DNA of 64,000 nt from Pristionchus mayeri. Taxonomy: Eukaryota; Nematoda; Chromadorea; Rhabditida; Neodiplogasteridae. The stretch's first letter is position 1. Each line of letters begins with the position of its first letter. This document shows positions 34,601 to 44,400 of this stretch, one piece after another. Under the pieces are notes generated by a model that was not told the origin of the DNA, searched no databases, and was given only the letters and a program-made list of their open reading frames with translations. Both the position numbers and the translations under genes were made by a program. The stretch covers positions 1,240,001-1,304,000 of the forward strand of contig BTRK01000001.1 in assembly GCA_036245805.1 (NCBI GenBank), read 5' to 3'.

Positions 34601-36262
34601 GCGATTTTTTTCATTCGCGCAATTTACTCAATTTACTAAGCTATTGGTTACAGTAGTATCTAAATCGGTGTAAGACGAATTTCAAATGTGTCAACACAAC
34701 ACGAAAGAACGAGTTTGGCTCAGTTTGCAATGCCGCGCACAAATCACACTCGCACGCGCGATTATTGAATTCAGGCTCCGCCCATTTTCACGACACGTAA
34801 TCTTGAGTAATGCGTGGAATGGTTTATTTTCTTACAGTATAGTAACCATGATATCGATTGATATTATCGATTAATTTTTGGTCCCAAGCCGACATTCCTT
34901 GCACAACATGCATGGAATGAGTATCATTCAAATTATTAATTATTGCCTCGGTGGTGCGGAGAATTGTCGGTAAATTCTCCGGGTTTTCAACGCTTGATGC
35001 GCCCCCCACTTTTGCTAAGCGGCTCGGCCACACAGTCCTCATTTTACACACTCTCTCGTCGTGGATACTCAGAGAGAAAGAGTGTGCAAACGAGGAGTGC
35101 GTGACCGCGCAGCTACGCAAAATTGACGCGCATCCTGCTTCGAAAAATCGAAGTGTATTGCGGTATCTGTAAGTCGGATCGTCAACCGGCAATTCAGGCC
35201 GTTAAATGCCGTGATTTATTTTCGAGTTTGAATCTAATCCGCTTCACGGTGCATAAAGACTAATCTACACCTATATATAAAGCGCTGTGTGATTCCGTGT
35301 GTCCGGATTGCGAAACAGTTGCGAAATGAGGAGAGAGAAAGGTTTTTTTACGAAATGTGGAGGGAGAGATCGCGCGTCAACAAGTTGCGTAACGAGTGAT
35401 TGCGAAACCTACTCCGCTAGGACGGGGCCCCCGCCGAAGGCGGGGGACAGCCGGACTAGTGTAATAATAAGAAATTATGTAATGAGTGAAACAGCTCACG
35501 TCGTATGCATCCTCCACAGACATCGATGGAAACATGGCATCCCTTGATCTTGGGCACTTCCTTAATTTCCTTTGCCTCCTCCTTTGCCGAAGCTGCAGCT
35601 TTTCTAGCCTTTTTGTCAGGAACCTCTGCCTGCAAACAAAATGTCATTCGCTTCATACTACATAGGTATGAGTCAAGCAACGTCAATCAATTGTGCAAAA
35701 ATCTCACTCTTCTGTCCTTCTTTCCCATTTCCGACGGTGCTGGATATTGGGTGATGCGTTAGAGCAGCTGAGTTTCAAAACAAAATATTGAAATTTTAAA
35801 GCAAAAAATGCAAATTTAAACGAACAATAGAGGCATGAGAAAGAACTTATTTAGATAGGTAGTAGATATTATTTCAGCCACATATATTAGCCTCTATCAA
35901 ATATAGTCAATGATCTTCGACTGAGGAAACTATTGCTATAGTAACCCATCACGAATAGAAGGAGGGCGTCTGCCCTCTTCTTCTAGCTTCATATTACAAT
36001 GAGAATATGCCTAACAAGGTGAATATCGTAAGGTGAATATCAAAAATATGGGAATTCCAGATGTACTCAAAGGAAGTCATGTAACAGCTTGACGCATGTA
36101 AGCCCAAACAGAGGTCGAAAAATATACTATATACTGCATAAGGGTGAAAGATAGATTACGACCTTCTCGAAGAGAATAGGCCACCTGGTTGAGCCTATCG
36201 AGTATCTCCATGACCACACTGATCGATTCAAGCCGCCTCTCAGGATTGGTATCCCCAAACAT
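19619..36262 (-). CDS. HECA: Headcase (HECA)-family protein, 7 exons, short form
   Basis: Minus-strand exons: 36262-36185, 35629-35500, 30922-30861, 26032-25945, 23409-23357, 19900-19827, 19733-19619. All phases agree: 600 nt, 199 aa plus TAA. Order: short N-terminus (MFGDTNPERR), Lys/Ala-rich linker, then a Cys-rich block with GCHVSIDVCGGC, KMACSNHNCP, HSVHKDCF and SSWTDEQRVENAW. This order and spacing matches the N-terminal zinc-binding region of Headcase (animal form: CNNxxC, HxxCF, then SWxxKQ...W). The C-terminus is Lys/Glu-rich and ends early; human HECA is more than twice as long, so the second Cys-rich half is absent. Headcase proteins are cytoplasmic/nuclear regulators of differentiation and growth (known for the family). 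Exon 1 is the least certain; it could extend 22 nt to a second donor, out of phase. Introns of 0.1-9.3 kb are full of transposons. Confidence 0.85.
19962..20700 (+). mobile_element. tRNA-derived SINE, split by a hAT-like insertion
   Basis: The head (about 19962-20040) has box A tggcgcattggttgtgtgcc and box B gtttcaagttcgacccc. A 120-bp body follows to 20169, continues at 20645 after the inserted element, and ends at accttttttc, a Pol III-type T run. It cannot be read as a functional tRNA. Confidence 0.65.
20170..20636. mobile_element. hAT-like MITE rich in gagaaat motifs, 8-bp target duplication
   Basis: 467 bp, flanked by ctcaggac on both sides (20162-20169 and 20637-20644). Imperfect terminal repeats: taggcttccacaaatgagaa on the left and tagggaacctcaaatgagaa on the right (inverted). 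The interior carries over a dozen scattered direct and inverted gagaaat/atttctc copies, giving many alternative short hairpins. Confidence 0.75.
20720..21115. repeat. Foldback MITE, family F, with C19 tract
   Basis: Arms of about 150 bp (ttgggagttgtttcattgtt and its complement) meet around 20935 at an almost loopless tip. The right edge is a run of 19 C (21094-21112). Copies: 24060-24250, 24780-24960 and 61480-61810. Confidence 0.75.
21330..21590. repeat. Family B single arm
   Basis: Matches one arm of 1655-2740 (tttttcacgtagat, gaaaatcgaccttaggaagc, tctcgacgagataagcattt). Confidence 0.6.
21600..22279. other. Intron sequence with an unrecognised 121-codon minus frame
   Basis: The minus frame 22252-21887 is open for 121 codons but matches nothing I know and shows no clear splice context. 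The plus frame 21707-21952 contains CMLCRAFL...HEFHKTH, a loose C2H2-like spacing. Neither is called as a gene. Confidence 0.25.
22280..23066. mobile_element. TA-type MITE, same family as 15271-17166
   Basis: 787 bp between TA dinucleotides. Terminal inverted repeats of about 31 bp: agtcgcgcccataagtcacc and on, differing only at the outermost base. No transposase. Lies in the HECA-family gene intron. Confidence 0.8.
23440..25290. repeat. Cluster of family C and family F repeats with G runs
   Basis: Family C units at 23440-23700 (inverted), 23760-24010, 24280-24650 and 25000-25290. Family F arms at 24060-24250 and 24780-24960. G runs at 24062-24075 and 24252-24268 mark element edges. Confidence 0.65.
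25291..25944. other. Intron with diverged tandem units
   Basis: 25330-25620 repeats a loose unit around gaaaattctaaaggcc and ggccctcataaa at roughly 60-70-base steps. No gene; the exon of the HECA-family gene begins at 26032. Confidence 0.4.
26872..26890. repeat. Mononucleotide G19 tract
   Basis: Nineteen G preceded by aaaaacc. The aaaacc-plus-G-run context recurs at 28629. Confidence 0.9.
27060..27660. repeat. 600-bp foldback element
   Basis: The arm starting near 27070 (tctagtattctcagttgtaa) recurs inverted near 27635, and the inner arm (gtcaatgaaaaccggaaaat) recurs inverted near 27495. Loop about 27290-27430. Confidence 0.8.
27684..27932. mobile_element. piggyBac-like MITE flanked by TTAA
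   Basis: 249 bp between two TTAA sites (27680-27683, 27933-27936). Ends: agttacccaacaccc on the left and agtttcccaacaccc on the right (inverted). An internal hairpin spans 27825-27895 (ctgatcac...gtgatcag). Sister copy at 62299-62464; a related end near 4871-4890. Confidence 0.75.
27960..28220. repeat. Two-copy direct repeat
   Basis: 27963-28080 and 28108-28215 share gactcaaaagatgcgc-like and gataacaaatcacct blocks and gagccacttatatt ends. Confidence 0.6.
28629..28652. repeat. Mononucleotide G24 tract
   Basis: The longest G run in the window, 24 bases, preceded by aaaacc. Confidence 0.9.
28770..29080. repeat. CT-rich minisatellite followed by a 39-bp tandem repeat
   Basis: 28770-28870 repeats ctctccctctcactctttctc about four times. 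28875-29075 is five near-identical 39-bp units containing gaactttctggaacattcta and gaagcttt. The open frames here are translations of the repeat. Confidence 0.85.
29090..29270. repeat. Four-copy repeat of a taattattgattgg unit
   Basis: Units near 29090, 29108, 29194 and 29230 carry taattattgattggcatacg-like sequence. Confidence 0.6.
29349..30238. mobile_element. mariner-like element, no transposase
   Basis: About 890 bp with terminal inverted repeats ggctgttgcataagttcctt at both ends, flanked by TTA/TA. The end sequence is of the type common to mariner elements. The interior has no transposase frame. A T run follows its right flank (30266-30292). Confidence 0.7.
30485..30600 (-). repeat. tRNA-Leu/Ser-like derived sequence
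   Basis: Read on minus: atggccgagtggtctgaggc (box A), then ggtctggttcgaatcc (box B), about 60 bases apart as in long-variable-arm tRNAs. The acceptor stem does not pair, so it is treated as a tRNA-derived relic. Confidence 0.5.
30985..31400. repeat. Family G single arm
   Basis: Matches the left arm of 41720-43615 (gattatctgagagagagaac, gtagtactcggtgagcatag). Confidence 0.6.
31449..31634. repeat. 186-bp foldback element
   Basis: ctagagttatcctacacgca at the left recurs inverted at the right end. The arms run about 45 bases. Confidence 0.75.
32380..33353 (+). pseudogene. Degenerate coding relic, unrecognised
   Basis: Consecutive plus-strand segments read as protein in changing frames: 32585-32668 (QVPIVNTDEEVEK), 32668-32810 (INTLHKFCRNETKI, HNARFERTTLSIAD), then 33033-33353 (106 codons, Arg/Lys-rich). 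Stops at 32668 and 32808 and frame changes break them. The family is unknown; it may be an old transposon gene or retrocopy. It lies in an intron of the minus-strand HECA-family gene. Confidence 0.4.
33480..35215. repeat. Foldback element, family H, with nested inserts
   Basis: The left arm (33495-33550 and 33885-34050) pairs inverted with 34850-34990 and 35165-35215. Shared blocks are cgacttacagaccc, taccgtatccatt and catttcacggtccgaat. Copy at 42460-43160. Insertions include an (aat)n run at 33526-33560 and a G14 tract at 34122-34135. Confidence 0.55.
35265..35458 (+). mobile_element. Non-autonomous Helitron, 194 bp
   Basis: Begins tctacacctatatataaa after an A and ends with a GC hairpin (cccccgcc-gaa-ggcggggg) followed about 8 bases later by ctag and a host T. 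TC start, 3' hairpin, CTRR end and A|T insertion with no duplication are the Helitron hallmarks. Lies 42 bases from the 3' end of exon 35629-35500. Confidence 0.75.
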
Positions 36263-36387
36263 AATAGTTTTAACGCGACCTTAGGTGTGCATTCAAAATT
36301 CAAACGTATGTATATGAGGAGCGCAGACAAGAGGAGAGACGAAGAAAAGATAAGAAAGGGTGAGGGAGAAAGGGCACTGTGTGAACC

Positions 36388-36390
<3 letters not shown>

Positions 36391-36442
<52 letters not shown>
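36391..36442. repeat. (AG)26 microsatellite
   Basis: Uninterrupted AG dinucleotides upstream of the HECA-family start codon (CT on the gene strand). Confidence 0.95.
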
Positions 36443-36446
<4 letters not shown>

Positions 36447-37890
36447 GGATGAAATGGGCTCCGTAATTTTCACCTACACGTCCTACTCGCAGATGAAAGG
36501 GGGTGTTTACAAACGGGAACAAGATACAAAAACAAGTTTAGAAAAAAAGGGAGTCAAAGAAGCGATTGGACACGCAATTATACTCATCTCAAAAAAAGTG
36601 TGCGAAAGGTGTGAGAGGGGGCAAATATTCAGTCCTACCCACGCGTGATGCGCCAAATTAGCGAACAAATAGTATAATTAAGAGCGTCGAACAAAATGAA
36701 TCGATCTAGAAATTAAACGCCAACAAAACAGAAAGAGAATCGTCTACGTTGCCCATACAATTGATGACGTAATCACGAAATCCATTTGTTTCGTTCAAGG
36801 ATGTGTGAAAAATTGTTTCGTTCAAGAGTGTGTCATATTACCAATTATGATGGGCAGATAGTGTAGAATGCAGAGATACTCCACTTCGAATAAGGAAGAA
36901 GGTGTACTGTTTATACAAGGAAACCTATATAATAGAACATACAGAATAAATTCTATGAATTGATCACCCTGTTATGCACCTATTCAAGATGCAGTAATCC
37001 CAAATAAGCAAAGCGATATAAAATAAATTCAAATGGGATCCTTTGTAAATGACTTTATAAATCGCGATTAGAACACACTTTGGGAACAGCAAACGATAAA
37101 TATATTTCAAATAAAGGACAAAAGAACAAAAGAACGAAACAATTTTTCTCTAGAACAAAAGTGACATGAAGATGGTTAGGAGTGCATTGAGAAAGAAAAC
37201 GCCGACAGGATGGAAGAACGCGGAGCAAGTCGAGCCATCTCGAGGAGGAAAGAGAGATGAGCGACAGATAGAGGGAATCGGAGAGAGCGGAGGGATGCAC
37301 TAGAGACAGATACCCGATGCCTCACAAGTCATCGATCAACGTTTTCAGTGATTGGGAAAAAACATGTAAGATTAATTTTGAACTCAAATAAATACTTATG
37401 GCATGGGTGGAAACGTTACGTATGTAATTACACATGCTATAACTAGATATTAGGTCTCCAAAATCAGAATAGTGGATCCACAGTGTGGCTAACAGTTCAC
37501 TTAATATGGCTGTATCTATCTATCTTAATCGATACAATAACATAACATTAAAATGCTAAAAAATGATGACTTAAACCCAATCCATTATTCACCTTACCGT
37601 AAACCGGATTGCATTGCGGGAAATCAAACCCTTTTATTTACTATCATGAGCTGATTTAATATTATTGTATATATACAATTGTATACAAGACTTGGTAACA
37701 ATAAATAAACAGTTTTATTATTTACTTTTGAATATACTTTTTAGTTAACAAAAGTAACAATGGAAGCTTAGGTCTAGAAAATCATTATGAATTTTGTGGA
37801 CTGTGAGCGTATTGTGTCGATAACATGAGTGCCGAGAATCAGATAAGCCTATATGAAACATAGAGGGTGTGACACAAAGATATGCATCAG
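36443..37890. other. Region between the HECA-family and receptor genes
   Basis: CT/GA-rich patches (36540-36640, 37170-37310) on the HECA side could hold its promoter or untranslated exons, but no motif proves it. A 44-codon plus frame (37168-37302) is GA-rich and not called. Confidence 0.3.
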
Positions 37891-38067
37891 AGGTTCAAGA
37901 CAATTTCTGTGGGAGACAAATGTGATTCGAGGAGAAAGCATTATCACACCGCTCCTTCCCCGTCAATCTCGAGAAGCGGTCAACATACACAATCATTACC
38001 GGGTCTGTGCGACTTGAAAGAAACAATCGAATCTTTCAATTACAGCAAGATCGATGAACGTATCTGA
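37891..38067 (+). CDS. Possible terminal exon of a plus-strand gene
   Basis: After an acceptor (tgcatcag), 58 open codons run to TGA. The frame reads RFKTISVGDKC, then SPSISRSGQ and SFNYSKIDERI, with natural-looking composition and no repeat match. No upstream plus-strand exon was found. The minus strand here also has a short open segment flanked by ag/gt (38055-37996). Unrecognised, low confidence. Confidence 0.3.
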   Translation, partial: RFKTISVGDKCDSRRKHYHTAPSPSISRSGQHTQSLPGLCDLKETIESFNYSKIDERI

Positions 38068-38438
38068 GCATAATATACACGTGCGGAAAGGAATGACTGA
38101 AGTGAATGACTTAAATGAGGTCAGAAGGAGGGGCGGAGCGAGATAAAAAAATAATGGAATGAAGCAATGCCATTCAGATAACACAGAGAACAAAGATCAA
38201 CGAAAGATTATATAAATGCGAAAGAAATCATAATACGAAACAATGCACTAGGAACAACTATCTAGAAAATGGATGAGATGGATGACATCATACTATGGAG
38301 GAATTAAATGTACTGAATTGTGGCTGAAGTCGCGAATGTTCGTAAACAGAATCATCAATTCTACAACATTTCTGTATTAAGACTAAGTAGTCCGAGAAGA
38401 CTGGGAGTACGGACCTGGCTACCGTACTCCCCGGATGG

Positions 38439-41400
38439 TCAAAGATAGGAGCTTGAAGACATGTTGGCATACTCTGAGCGGGTGGGGGAATTTCGGTGTC
38501 GGGAGGAGGACGATGAGCTCCAGCAAAAGCACGAGAGACACCGAAGGAACGACCTGAGGTATATACGTCCATATTTTTGCGGTTTACGGCATTGTTTTTG
38601 TGTAATTTCTAAATATCACTCACAAGAGAATAGCCGCAGTATATATTTAAAATCTATTAGTTACGGAAACTTCAAGGCACGTAATATTATTTACATAGGT
38701 CGGCTACGCTGATTCCAAATCTATGCGCATGTCCGGCCTGAGAAACTAGCTACGTTGTTCGCGGGGTTGTGTTTTATGGATAACTAGTCCGGATGCCCCC
38801 GCCTACGGCGGGGGCCCCGTCCTAGTGCAGGTCAAACATTTTTATAGCGTTTGGATATCTTTCCGGCCCGCGGCGTGCGTTTTTCGGAGGTATACTAGGG
38901 TCGGAAAACACCCTGTTTACGCACTCTCGTCGTCTGCACTCTCTCGCCCATAGGGGTAAACAAGGTTTTTCCCGACCCTAGTATACCTCCGAAAAACGCA
39001 CGCCGCGGGGCAGGAAAGATATCCAAACGCTCTATAAAGTTGGAATTCGGTTCTTCAATACATTTTGAACATTACCAGATGAAACTCAGATTTTTAATAA
39101 ACTTTTCCGTAAAGTTATGGATGTCCAAAAAATGGTCATGCAAAAAAGTTAGTTTTTCATGCCCTGAAGGCAAATTATGAGATATCGTATTCATATTCTC
39201 AGGATCCTGTGTACTCATGATGGCGATCATTTTGATGCCTTGAACGGGTCTCTAGCTACTCTAGAAGCCGAGTTCCGAATTTCAGATCCTGTTTTGGCAG
39301 CTTCGCTGCAGCAAATGCGCGACCGAACAGCACCTTCAAAAATGTATTCTGGGTAGGCCTCGGCCATATCTCCAATCTTATAAAGTATGGCAATATTAAA
39401 AAATCTATGTAAGAATAATGCCGTTTTGAAAAAGTGCAGATTTATTGCGTCATCACTACGCAATAACTATGCGATGACGTCATACCGTAATGCCATGATC
39501 ATATTCTCCGATGAATTTGGTAAATGACACCTTAGTCCCAGAATAATGAATTTCCTGGGCAAAATGATACAACAAATTCAAAAAGTGTACGGTGACTTTC
39601 CGGCGCAACTGTATATTTATGCTATTTCTTTTGCGAAATAACGTGATATACAATAAAATGAAAATGGAACATAGTTTAATTACGATTAAAATGAGGAATA
39701 ACTGGATAATACGGGAGGGTAAACTACTCAGGGGAACTGCTTTGATTCTCATTGTTCACTAAAAGCCTTGCCGCTCTCGGAAAGAAACTATTATGTCTAT
39801 AGTTGTTTTTGGTTTTTTTTAAAAATATTTTTGGAAATTGCACGGTATACGTTCCTAAATTTCCATCACGTACGATATTTCCGAAGTATTTTTTCTCTAA
39901 ATGCCGTTTTGCTAGGCAAAAAGAAAGGTGAGCAACAAAAATTTCGAAATGGTTTGTGGTTGAATGGAATGCCGTTTCACTAGGGAAAAAGATCGCGAGC
40001 AACCCTATTTCCGTTTTTTTAAAAGTTGCTACCTCGTTGCAACATTGCAACGTTCTCACTCGTGGCTAGTTCTGAGATACATATAATTTAATGTATGCAA
40101 ATATGTTCGATTTGCTACAAACATAATGCTAAACAATATGGGCATGTGAAATTGCACCGGGGATTTCAACGTTGCAATCCTGGATTACCCCGAAGTATAA
40201 AACGCTGTGTACGTGTTTAGTCTGTCCCAATTGCGTAATCGGTGGGGAGACTCCACTACCAGACCCCGTCCCGGCCGGCTCTGGTAAAAGATTCCCAGTG
40301 GCATCCCAGTGGATTTCCCAGTAGGGACATCTCTTCACTTTGATTTAGAATTGTATAAAATTATTTCGCAAAAAATTGTTCTTGTTGAGGGAATCCTGAA
40401 CTTATCTATCCTGAACTTATCTAAATTTGATACCTCCTAAATATGGGATTGCAGAACATGTAGCAGAGGAACTTCGACGATGGACCAGCAATCGCCAACC
40501 AGATGAAGATGAAGGATACCCGGAATTATATATTAAACACAGGACTCTCGTTCGCATTTCTCTGATTGATTTATTCATATGCTAGTGTCCAGTTTTCAGT
40601 TAATCAGGTAGCGGAGAAAAAAAATATACTTACATCATTCGCTGTAAATATTTCGATAGCCTCATGCTATTTTAAATTGAAACACTATTCCATGGAAATA
40701 CTTTTCCATGCAAGATGGGTAGTACCATTATAACGTCTAATATTGTAGTAACAGAGAATGCAAATCCATTCATCTTCTCAAGTGCACTTTAAATTTTGAC
40801 TATGTTATTTACAGTCAGTCGTTTAGAAAGAAAATCATCCAGCAGTACTCACGAGCGATATTTCTTCAGTAGCTTCGGTTGGCGGCGGCGAAAACGCTGA
40901 GAAGATCTTGAGAGCCAGGAGCGGCAACCAACTGTAATTGTTCTATTTATATATTTAGGGACCACAAGCTCCGCCCACTTGACTCTGACACGATGCCCCC
41001 TCGAAAGCAAGACAGAGCAATCACAGCGTTCATTCTTAACCAAATGACTTGATCAAACAAGAATTCAAAAGCTCTGCCATGTGCTTTCGATATGTCACTA
41101 TTCAAAAAACATTTTTTGCAGTTGTGGTGTTGAAAATTCGAACTTTATACCGCGATCCATAGTTTTTCACATATTGTTGCTATGCGTGAGCAGTGAAATT
41201 ATTTGTGAAAAATATGATAGCCAGCAACCATTCAAACAAGTCGGCCAAAGGAAATAAAAAAATATTGATTTCCCGGTCCTTGATTCGAAGTAAACTAGTC
41301 GGTGCCGGTGCTGAAAGAACGCCGTCTCCTTCTCTCGCTCTCCTCCCTCTCCTCTCGCTCGTCTCTACCCCGGCGCATGTAGAGAGCGCCCGCTCATGAA

Positions 41401-44400
41401 AGAGGGAGAGTGTGATTCCCTCCCGTCTCTCCTCGCAGGGGTGAGGCGAAGCCGGGAAAGGGCGAAGCCCTGCCCAAAATTTTTGCGATTTGACTGGGAA
41501 ATTATCGGAATTCACTCCGCCCCTTTCTTCGTCGTCTCGCTTTTCCCCCACTCTCTGTTGATGTTTTTTCAAGCACTTCTTGGCCATTCACGCCATTCAC
41601 AGATGAGATATCGACAAACGGCCAAAAGTATGATCATGTTAGGACCCAGCGGTTATATTGTGCATAGTTTGGTTGGCATGGCTTCATTTCGGCTCTACTC
41701 CTTGTGGTCCCTATATATACTACAATATAAGAGAGACTATCTGAGTGAGTGAACATATGTTGGCAAAGTTGGAAAAATCTAATTTGCCCTAAATGTGTAT
41801 ACGTGTAGTACTCAGTGAGCATAACTCAGGGTTTAGAGGCATACTGAGAAATTGGGTGCACTTTAGACCAAAATAGTGAATTTTCGAAATTTGCCCTTTC
41901 GCTATCGATCGAAACAAATGATACCTCAAAAAATTCGGAATATTCATATGACTGAAGTTGAAAAGTTTCATCCGGATCGGCTTTAAACTCTTTCAGAAAA
42001 GTCGAAAAATCGACTATTTTTGGCATATTTTCTATTACACTTCTTCCAGATGAGTGGTTTAGGACTTTTTTTATTCTTGATTCTTGTAGTACTAACTGAG
42101 CGCTAGGGATGGCTAAACGATACCGATATAACGAGCCCGTAACACGCGCGCGCTTCCATTCCGGTCTCGTTACCTCGGGTCAGAGATAACGAGATGGGAA
42201 GCGGTCTCGTTATTCTCGTTATTCTCGTTATCTCGCTCTCCCCCTCTGCGCTCTCTCAATTTCCCATGCTCTCTCGCCCACATCCCTTCCCTCCTAATTG
42301 GCGGCAACCGTAGCGAGAATAACGAGAATAACGAGACCGCTTCCCATCCCTCTCTCATAACGAGACCGAAACGCGCGCTCGCCTCTATTCCGGTCTCGTG
42401 ACCTCGGATAGGAAGAGGGAGAGGAATAGCGGTCTCGTTATTTTCGTATTTCCAACTCTACTGAGCACTACCCACTCTAGGAAAATAAGAAAAATTAAAA
42501 ATACACCTTTCTTGAAAATCGTGGTCTCACCGCATTTCGCGGTCCGAATTGCAGGTTGACGAAACGACTTACAGACCCCCAAACGCACCCGCCGACATTT
42601 GTCCACACCACCGAGGGAATAATTAAAAATTTGAATACTACCGTATCCATTAACATTGCACAAGGAATGTCGGCATAGGACCAAAAATCAATCGATATTT
42701 TCAGTCGATATCAGGGTTTCTGCAAGAACTTTTTCCGGCTCCGATCTTGTGTGCGGCGGCCAGGTGCGCGCACCATGCCGCAACTTGGCGGTGGTATAGT
42801 GGGCAGAGTCTTGGTTTTGTGTGTACGCAAAATGCCGTGATCAAGCAAGAACAAGTCGAAAAAAGTCAGTTCATGATAATGCCCATGACTAACCGTACCC
42901 CCAATGAAGCATGAGAACGAATGTTCTGGAGTTATCCAATAGGCCCTACTCGATGAGTGAAACTCACCAGAAGCAATGAAATTTTGATAGGCATCCGCCC
43001 CTCGCGAGAGCGCTGATGTTGAAAAGCTACCGTAATATCTCGATATTTTTAAATTTCCCTCGGTGGTGTGGACAAATGTGGGCGGGTGTGTTTGGGGGTC
43101 TGTAAGTCGTTTCGTCAACCTGCAATTCGGACCGCGAAATGCCGTGTGATCACGATTTTCACGAAAGGTGTATTTTTAATTTTTCTTATTTTCCTAGAGT
43201 ATTTAGTGCTCAGTTAGTACTACAAGAATCAAGAATGAAAAAAGTCCTAAACCACTCATCTGGAAGAAGTGTTATAGAAAATATGCCAAAAATAGTCGAT
43301 TTTTCGACCCAAGAGTTTAAAGCCGATCCGTATGAAACTTAGTAACTTTAGACATATGAATTTTCCGATTTTTTGTGTGGTATGAATGGTTTCGATCGAT
43401 AGCGAAATGGCAAATTTCGAAAATTCACTATTTTGGTCTAAAGTGCGTCCAATTTCTCAGTGTGCCACATAGAGCACGAAATATACCATGCCTGAGCTAT
43501 GCTCACTGGGTACTACACGTATACAAATTTAGGGCAAATTCCATTTTTCCAACTTTGCCAAGGGTCTTCACAAATATGTTCACTCACTCAGATAGTCTCT
43601 CATAAAAATTGTATTTAATTTATATTTAATAATAATAAGAGTCTGTGAGAGAAAAAAACAATTTAACCTATCACGGATCACCTGTGTGAAAATGTAGGGA
43701 AAAGAGGTTCCTGTATAAATAAATGTTGATCTCCGATTTCGCCGAAACTAGAAAGACTGACCAAAATGGGTCGAGGAGCCTATAAACTTCGTACCTCGGA
43801 ATTTACATATGAAGCGATACGCGTAAGAATTCAACAAGTCTTAGCACATCAAAAATAGTGTATTTTCCGAAACTCTATGTTTAGTCGTTCTCGAGGGTGC
43901 TGATAACGATGGGCACATTCATTTTGCTCGTGGTGACCTGGTATTTGCTAGACGACGTCACACCGAAATCACACTTTTGGAGATATCTCTATTTTAGATA
44001 TTTGTAAAATAAAAACAAAAATTACGCGGACATTATTGTAAGGTTATAATTTGATTACGATCGCCTGTTTAACTTATTTTTCTAATTAAAAAAAATGATT
44101 TTTAAAAAATTTTGTAAATTTTTACGGTCATTAGAATTTTCATTATATACTTTTTCTTGGAGTGTAAAAAGTATATAATGAAAATTCTAATGACCGTAAT
44201 GATGCGGGGATTACGAATATGTTTTTCATTTTCCATTCGCACATGCTTAGTTATCGTAGTGTGGATCACAATTGCCAGATCATCTGTTCTCCTCTTTTCA
44301 TAGATCGAAAAGTCTGTAAGCATGCCACGAGCTGTCAATAAATAGATGGAGGCAGGGGGATTCGAGGCAACGGCCTTCCGTTCACGTGTCGGGTGCTCTA

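Noticed and set aside
36127..36522. 131-codon minus frame across the (AG) microsatellite
   Set aside because: Consists largely of (SL)n from the CT repeat; the overlapping MFGDTNPERR frame is the likely HECA-family first exon.
41180..41752. Overlapping 135- and 118-codon frames on opposite strands
   Set aside because: GA/CT-rich sequence without splice sites or recognisable domains, inside a receptor intron.
42120..42430. CRISPR-like array from repeated attctcgtt units
   Set aside because: Short, irregular and palindromic in a eukaryotic repeat; no regular spacers.
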